7,188 nucleotides of DNA from Candidatus Hydrogenedentota bacterium (GTDB lineage: Bacteria; Hydrogenedentota; Hydrogenedentia; Hydrogenedentales; SLHB01). The notes under the pieces were generated by a model, which saw only the letters and a list, made by a program, of their open reading frames with translations, was not told where the DNA came from and searched no databases. The position numbers and the translations under genes are program-made. The DNA lies in the NCBI GenBank assembly GCA_026387845.1, contig JAPLKX010000646.1:1-7188 (forward strand), given 5' to 3'. Of this stretch, positions 5,941 to 7,188 are shown piece by piece (within the stretch, counting starts at the first letter, position 1; each line of letters begins with the position of its first letter).

Positions 5941-6816
5941 ATGTTCAGACTGGGCATCATCGGGTCCGATAACAGCCACGCCGAAGCCTTTGCCAGACTC
6001 GCCAACGTCGAAACCGGCCCCCAAAAAATCGAGGGCGTCCAGGTTTCCTGCATCTACGGCACCGACCCCGCACGCACCAAAGAAGTCGCCGAAAAAGGCA
6101 AAATCCCTACCATCGTCTCCAACACCGAAGAAATGCTGGGACAGGTCGACGGCGTGTTGTGCGTATGGCGGCACGGCGACAAACATCTCCCCGATACCAT
6201 GCCGTTTATCAAGGCCGGCATACCCGCGTTCGTTGACAAACCGCTCGCCTGCAAGGTCGCCGACGCACGCCAGCTAATCGACGCCGCACTCGAGCACAAA
6301 GTCGGGTTCACCTCGTTCTCGACACTGCGATACGAGCCGGGGACGGCCGAGTTCATCAAAACCATGGCCGACACCGGCGGCGGGCTTACCGCGGCCACCG
6401 TCAGCGGCCCCGCCCAACTCGACAGCGAGTACGGCGGGATATTTTTCTACGGCATCCACAGCGTCGAACTCATGAACGCAGTGCTCGGCTACGGCTGCAA
6501 GACCGTCTACGCCACCTCGGCCAACGGCAACTGCGCCGTCACATGTACGTTCGGCGACGACCGGATCGCCACGCTCAACCTGCTGGGCAACGCCAAGGTC
6601 GATTTCCACATCCTCGCGTTCGGCAAGAACGCCTGGAACGACCATCGCATCGACGCCGGAAACGCCTACGCCGCCGGCATGAAAGTGTTTGTCGAGACCC
6701 TCCAGACCGGCAAATGGCCCCTCACCCCCGAGCAACTCCTCGAACCCATCCAGATCCTCGCCGCAATTCAAAAATCCCTCGCCGAAAAACGCGCCGTCGG
6801 GATCGAAGAAGTGTAA
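5941..6816 (+). CDS. Gfo/Idh/MocA family oxidoreductase (short form)
   Basis: This 291-residue, probably cytoplasmic NAD(P)-dependent dehydrogenase is related to sugar and inositol oxidoreductases. The N-terminal Rossmann fold begins FRLGIIGSDNSHAEAFARL, where GSDNSH replaces the common G-x-G-x2-G loop. FVDKPLA (97-103) is the counterpart of the family's EKP motif, with a lysine (K100) normally involved in catalysis. GIHSVELMNAVLG (171-183) supplies the usual active-site histidine (H173). The protein is shorter than the usual 330-400 residues; the C-terminal beta-sheet domain is reduced but the frame is intact. The start is supported by AAAAGGGAG (5925-5933), seven bases before the ATG. A small stem, GCGTAG (5897-5902) with CTACGC (5919-5924), lies just before that site. 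The substrate cannot be named. Similar genes are abundant in planctomycete-like genomes and often serve sugar degradation. Confidence 0.88.
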   Translation: MFRLGIIGSDNSHAEAFARLANVETGPQKIEGVQVSCIYGTDPARTKEVAEKGKIPTIVSNTEEMLGQVDGVLCVWRHGDKHLPDTMPFIKAGIPAFVDKPLACKVADARQLIDAALEHKVGFTSFSTLRYEPGTAEFIKTMADTGGGLTAATVSGPAQLDSEYGGIFFYGIHSVELMNAVLGYGCKTVYATSANGNCAVTCTFGDDRIATLNLLGNAKVDFHILAFGKNAWNDHRIDAGNAYAAGMKVFVETLQTGKWPLTPEQLLEPIQILAAIQKSLAEKRAVGIEEV

Positions 6817-6861
6817 GAGGTTGGGGCGTTGGCCGTAGGCGCCGGTGTTAACCGCGTTGTC

Positions 6862-7188
6862 CTCGCCCGCGCCGTCCAAACCACTGGCTATGATCAACGA
6901 TCAAGGCTGAAGTCAACCACACAGCGGAACGAGGAAGCTATCCCATGGAAGAAGCCCCCTTGTATCTGCCGCTAAGAGTGGAGTTTTTCTAGCTACGAAC
7001 TGCGGAAAAGTAGGCGCGGTCGTCTCGCCCGCGCCGTCCAGACCGCTGGCTATGATCAACGATCAAGGCTGAGGTCAACCACACAGCGGAACGAGGAAGC
7101 TATCCCATGGAAGAAGCCCCCGTGTATCTGCCGCTAAGAGTGGAGTTTTTCTAGCTACGAACTGCGGAAAAGTAGGCGCGGTCGTCTC
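6862..7188. repeat. 162-bp tandem direct repeat (two full copies, third begins)
   Basis: Copy one is 6862-7023, copy two 7024-7185, and 7186-7188 starts a third at the window edge. The copies differ at four positions only (6879/7041, 6883/7045, 6911/7073 and 6960/7122), 158 of 162 identical. Each junction carries a hairpin-forming GGCGCG...CGCGCC sequence. The sequence left of copy one shares GTAGGCGC (6836-6843) with the junction and then diverges. Within each copy lie an inverted repeat TGATC-AAC-GATCA and a 15-codon plus-strand frame from ATG 6945 (or 7107) to TAG, with GAGGA upstream. A 48-codon minus-strand frame (7059-6913) crosses the junction. The length is a multiple of three. I do not recognise the unit as any named RNA or mobile element. 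Confidence 0.9.

Noticed and set aside
6274..6897. Minus-strand open frame of 207 codons
   Set aside because: It is mostly antisense to the oxidoreductase gene, begins with TTG and lacks a ribosome binding site. Only the repeat-derived part is discussed, under the 162-bp repeat.
6862..7188. CRISPR array
   Set aside because: The 162-bp units are contiguous with no variable spacers, and no cas gene is present.

Overview
The window is bacterial, GC-rich, and has GC-rich third codon positions. It combines a prepilin-type H-X9-DG protein, a secreted sialate O-acetylesterase, a short Gfo/Idh/MocA oxidoreductase, a DUF6485 protein and a corrinoid-activating ASKHA ferredoxin protein. Long intergenic spacers are full of hairpins and degenerate short tandem repeats. 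This mix fits the Planctomycetes-Verrucomicrobia-Lentisphaerae group or Candidatus Hydrogenedentes. That placement is an inference from gene content; no rRNA or marker gene is present to settle it.

Layout. 1-522 (+): 3' part of an H-X9-DG protein, followed by a clear intrinsic terminator. 583-703: hairpin-type repeats. 704-898 (-): DUF6485 cysteine-rich protein. 946-1074: perfect 34-bp inverted repeat with nested hairpins. 1078-2619 (-): secreted sialate O-acetylesterase. 2620-2965: spacer made of five different degenerate 7- and 9-mer tandem arrays. 2966-3133 (-): a 55-residue cysteine-rich gene with a strong ribosome binding site. 3230-3315: hairpin cluster. 3355-5217 (-): RACo-like ASKHA protein with an N-terminal 2Fe-2S domain. 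5218-5598: divergent promoter region holding two facing heptamer arrays. 5599-5865 (+): 88-residue protein with a lysine-rich tail. 5941-6816 (+): Gfo/Idh/MocA oxidoreductase. 6862-7188: a 162-bp unit in two complete tandem copies, with a third just beginning at the window edge.

How the genes fit together. There is no single large operon. The acetylesterase and the oxidoreductase fit a lifestyle of breaking down complex, acetylated or sialylated glycans. The RACo-like protein would reductively reactivate a corrinoid protein, but no methyltransferase or corrinoid protein lies in the window. The 55-residue cysteine-rich gene lies 221 bases downstream on the same strand and may be co-transcribed with it. 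The two plus-strand genes at 5599 and 5941 are 75 bases apart and may share a promoter at 5474-5503.

I found no convincing defence system, CRISPR array, transposase or RNA gene of a named family. The least explained parts are the 162-bp tandem repeat at the right edge, the 7/9-mer tandem arrays, and the two small uncharacterised genes.
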